Shown: positions 62,473 through 64,000 of the stretch, piece by piece | Layout of the letters: each line of letters starts with the position of its first letter | Numbering within the stretch: position 1 is the first letter of the stretch | Assembly (NCBI GenBank): GCA_902795275.1 | Contig: CADBKQ010000033.1 | Span: 1-64,000, forward strand | Reading direction: 5' to 3' | From: an uncultured Eubacteriales bacterium | Lineage (GTDB): Bacteria; Bacillota; Clostridia; Christensenellales; Aristaeellaceae | DNA: 64,000 bases | Notes under the pieces: model-generated | Database searches by the model: none | Seen by the model: only the letters and a program-made list of their open reading frames with translations | What the model was told of the DNA's origin: nothing | Position numbers and translations under genes: made by a program

Positions 62473-64000
62473 TTATTCCGCGTTGACGGAAACGATGCGG
62501 CCCTGGCCGTAGGGTTCTTCGTAGCCCTCGCCCACGACGCCGCCCAGGGTGCCGGTGATGTAGTCGATGAGCACCTGGTTGTCCAGCTTCACGGACTGCT
62601 GCAGCACGTTGCAGCCGGCGAACATGGTGTAGCCGTCGCCGTTTTCCAGCAGCTGATAGTCATGGGAAGCGATCTTGTAGATCTTTTCGGGATCGATAGG
62701 TTCGCCGCCGACCATCACGTTGCGCACGCGGCGTTCCATGGTTTCGTCCACATGGTCGAACATCTGGTTATCGTCCTGCACGCAGGGGGAAGGAATGGTG
62801 GAGTCATACTCGAAGGTCAGGCCCGCCACATGGTCAAAGCCGCCGAATTCGCCGGGCAGGGAGTGCACGGACCATTCCAGCGCGTCCAGCACCTGCTGGC
62901 CGGTGGCTTCGATGACGGTGAGGCTGTTGCCGAAGGGATGCACTTTCAGGATGTCGTTCAGGGTGATGTCGCCCTTCTTGATGGCCACGCGGATGCCGCC
63001 GCCGTTGACGAAAGCGATGTCCGCATCACCGGACTGATCCAGGTAAGCGTCGGCGCACAGGTCGCCCAGGTTGGTTTCCGTGCGGCGGATGACGCGGATG
63101 GGCTTGCCGTCCTCGGTGGTGGCTTCGGGGGCGTTGATGATCAGGTCCACAGTGGTGGAAGCAACCACTTCCTGCAGCTTGGCGTTCAGCACGTCAGAGG
63201 CGGCGGAAACCGCTTCGCCGGCGGCGTTCTTCAGGCCCAGCAGCTTGGGCGCGGCGGTTTTCTGGTTCCAGGTATACAGTTCGGCGGAAATCTTGCCGTC
63301 GGTGGTGATGGTCACCGCGCCAATATTCTCCAACTTGGTGCCGCAGGCGCTGCGGATGACGTCCTGGCCGTCCTTGTTCTTCATCACAACCTGGTTCGTG
63401 TCGTGGGAATGGCCGTCCAGCATGACGTCGATGCCGGTGGTATTACCGAGCACGTCGCTGTACTTCCAGGGGGTGCTCTCTTCTTCATCACCCAGGTGGC
63501 CCATCAGGATCACGTACTGCGCGCCTTCGGCCCGGGCGTCGTCCACAGCCTTCTGCACGGCGGCGTACACAGCCTCGCCGTTTTCATCCTGCATGAAGCC
63601 GTAAATGTAATTGCCATTTTCATCCTTGAAATACCGGGGCGTGGAAGTGCGCGGGGTCGTGGGGGTGGTGACGCCTACGAAAGCGATCTTCACGCCGTCA
63701 AATTCCTTGATGACGTAGGGCCGGAACACCAGCTCGCCTTCCTTGTTGAAGTTGACACTGATGTAGGGGAAGCTGGCCTTCTTGGTCAGCTCCAGGAAGC
63801 GCTCCATGCCGTAGTCGAATTCATGGTTGCCGGGAATGGCGATGTCGTAGCCCACGGTGTTCATGATGTCGATGAGGGCTTCGCCCTTGGTCATGGTGCC
63901 GATGGGTTCGCCCTGGATGGCGTCGCCGTCGTCCACCAGCAGCACATAGTTATCAGCGGAGAGGCTTTCCTTGATTGCATACAGCCCGGCGTAGCCCCAG
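62473..64000 (-). CDS. 5'-nucleotidase / UDP-sugar hydrolase family protein, 5' end outside window
   Basis: At least 508 residues of a UshA/YfkN-type metallophosphoesterase that splits nucleotides outside the cell. The N-terminal metallophosphatase part shows GNHEFDYGMERF and VMLDGHSHDTNQV with metal-binding His and Asp. The C-terminal 5'-nucleotidase domain has TETNLGDLCADAYLD, AFVNGGGIRVAIKKGDITLNDILKVHPFGNSL and the substrate-stacking segment. The frame stays open to the window edge (reading WGYAGLYAIKESLSADNY before the metal-site Asp motif), so the start and any signal peptide lie beyond 64000. The end (GQGRIVSVNAE) shows no sorting signal. Confidence 0.92.
   Translation of the reverse strand, partial: WGYAGLYAIKESLSADNYVLLVDDGDAIQGEPIGTMTKGEALIDIMNTVGYDIAIPGNHEFDYGMERFLELTKKASFPYISVNFNKEGELVFRPYVIKEFDGVKIAFVGVTTPTTPRTSTPRYFKDENGNYIYGFMQDENGEAVYAAVQKAVDDARAEGAQYVILMGHLGDEEESTPWKYSDVLGNTTGIDVMLDGHSHDTNQVVMKNKDGQDVIRSACGTKLENIGAVTITTDGKISAELYTWNQKTAAPKLLGLKNAAGEAVSAASDVLNAKLQEVVASTTVDLIINAPEATTEDGKPIRVIRRTETNLGDLCADAYLDQSGDADIAFVNGGGIRVAIKKGDITLNDILKVHPFGNSLTVIEATGQQVLDALEWSVHSLPGEFGGFDHVAGLTFEYDSTIPSPCVQDDNQMFDHVDETMERRVRNVMVGGEPIDPEKIYKIASHDYQLLENGDGYTMFAGCNVLQQSVKLDNQVLIDYITGTLGGVVGEGYEEPYGQGRIVSVNAE

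Overview
The window is a 64 kb chromosomal segment of a spore-forming, anaerobic Bacillota of class Clostridia, G+C-rich by eye (roughly 60%). The evidence is the paired lonB-lonA proteases, a T-box leader before a short-type prolyl-tRNA synthetase, an FprA-type flavodiiron protein, a BY-kinase capsule module, trhA and cvpA, and sigma-A promoters that nearly all have a 17-base spacer. A signal-bearing GH10 xylanase and a giant cyclic beta-glucan synthase suit a gut or rumen organism. I cannot name a genus. I found no rRNA, tRNA, CRISPR array, phage or intact transposase.

Layout. 0.3-4.3 kb: degV, a Nudix hydrolase, a 46-residue membrane peptide, a GNAT acetyltransferase, trhA and an unknown membrane protein. 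5.0-12.4 kb: cyclic beta-1,2-glucan synthase on the minus strand. 12.5-19.3 kb: lonB, lonA and an OmpR-type two-component pair. 19.4-22.0 kb: a secreted Cys/His protein and a polysaccharide deacetylase, followed by a decayed AT-richer island. 22.7-34.9 kb: ferredoxin-type aldo/keto reductase, lepA, cvpA, a U32-family protein, T-box plus proS, a TetM-like GTPase fused to a NYN nuclease domain, a DUF2130 protein and rpsT. 35.2-47.7 kb: prfA, a diguanylate cyclase, an rRNA methyltransferase, DUF523, deoD, an APH-like kinase, dut, GH10 xylanase, flavodiiron protein, a Gfo/Idh oxidoreductase and ftsH. 47.8-54.5 kb: two envelope operons on the minus strand, LCP-unknown-CpsC-CpsD and FHA-FtsW-PBP. 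54.9-61.9 kb: a signalling operon. 62.5 kb to the end: a 5'-nucleotidase cut by the window edge.

The signalling operon (54.7-61.9 kb) looks like a complete multistep phosphorelay. It encodes a membrane hybrid kinase, a REC-degenerate GGDEF-EAL protein (predicted c-di-GMP phosphodiesterase), a free Hpt protein, and a 1115-residue fusion of an APC-type amino-acid permease with a hybrid histidine kinase and two receiver domains. A separate active-type GGDEF protein lies at 36.4 kb.

The intergenic DNA carries several families of palindromic repeats. Two families show compensatory changes: stems differ in sequence between copies but stay paired while the single-stranded segments stay constant. 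This points to a selected fold rather than coding. Other families are a CTGGGGGAACC hairpin (eight copies, two holding inserts), MITE-like elements with terminal inverted repeats, and inverted telomere-like heptads (GGGATTA/GGGAATA). In two places a repeat supplies the last codons and stop of the neighbouring gene.
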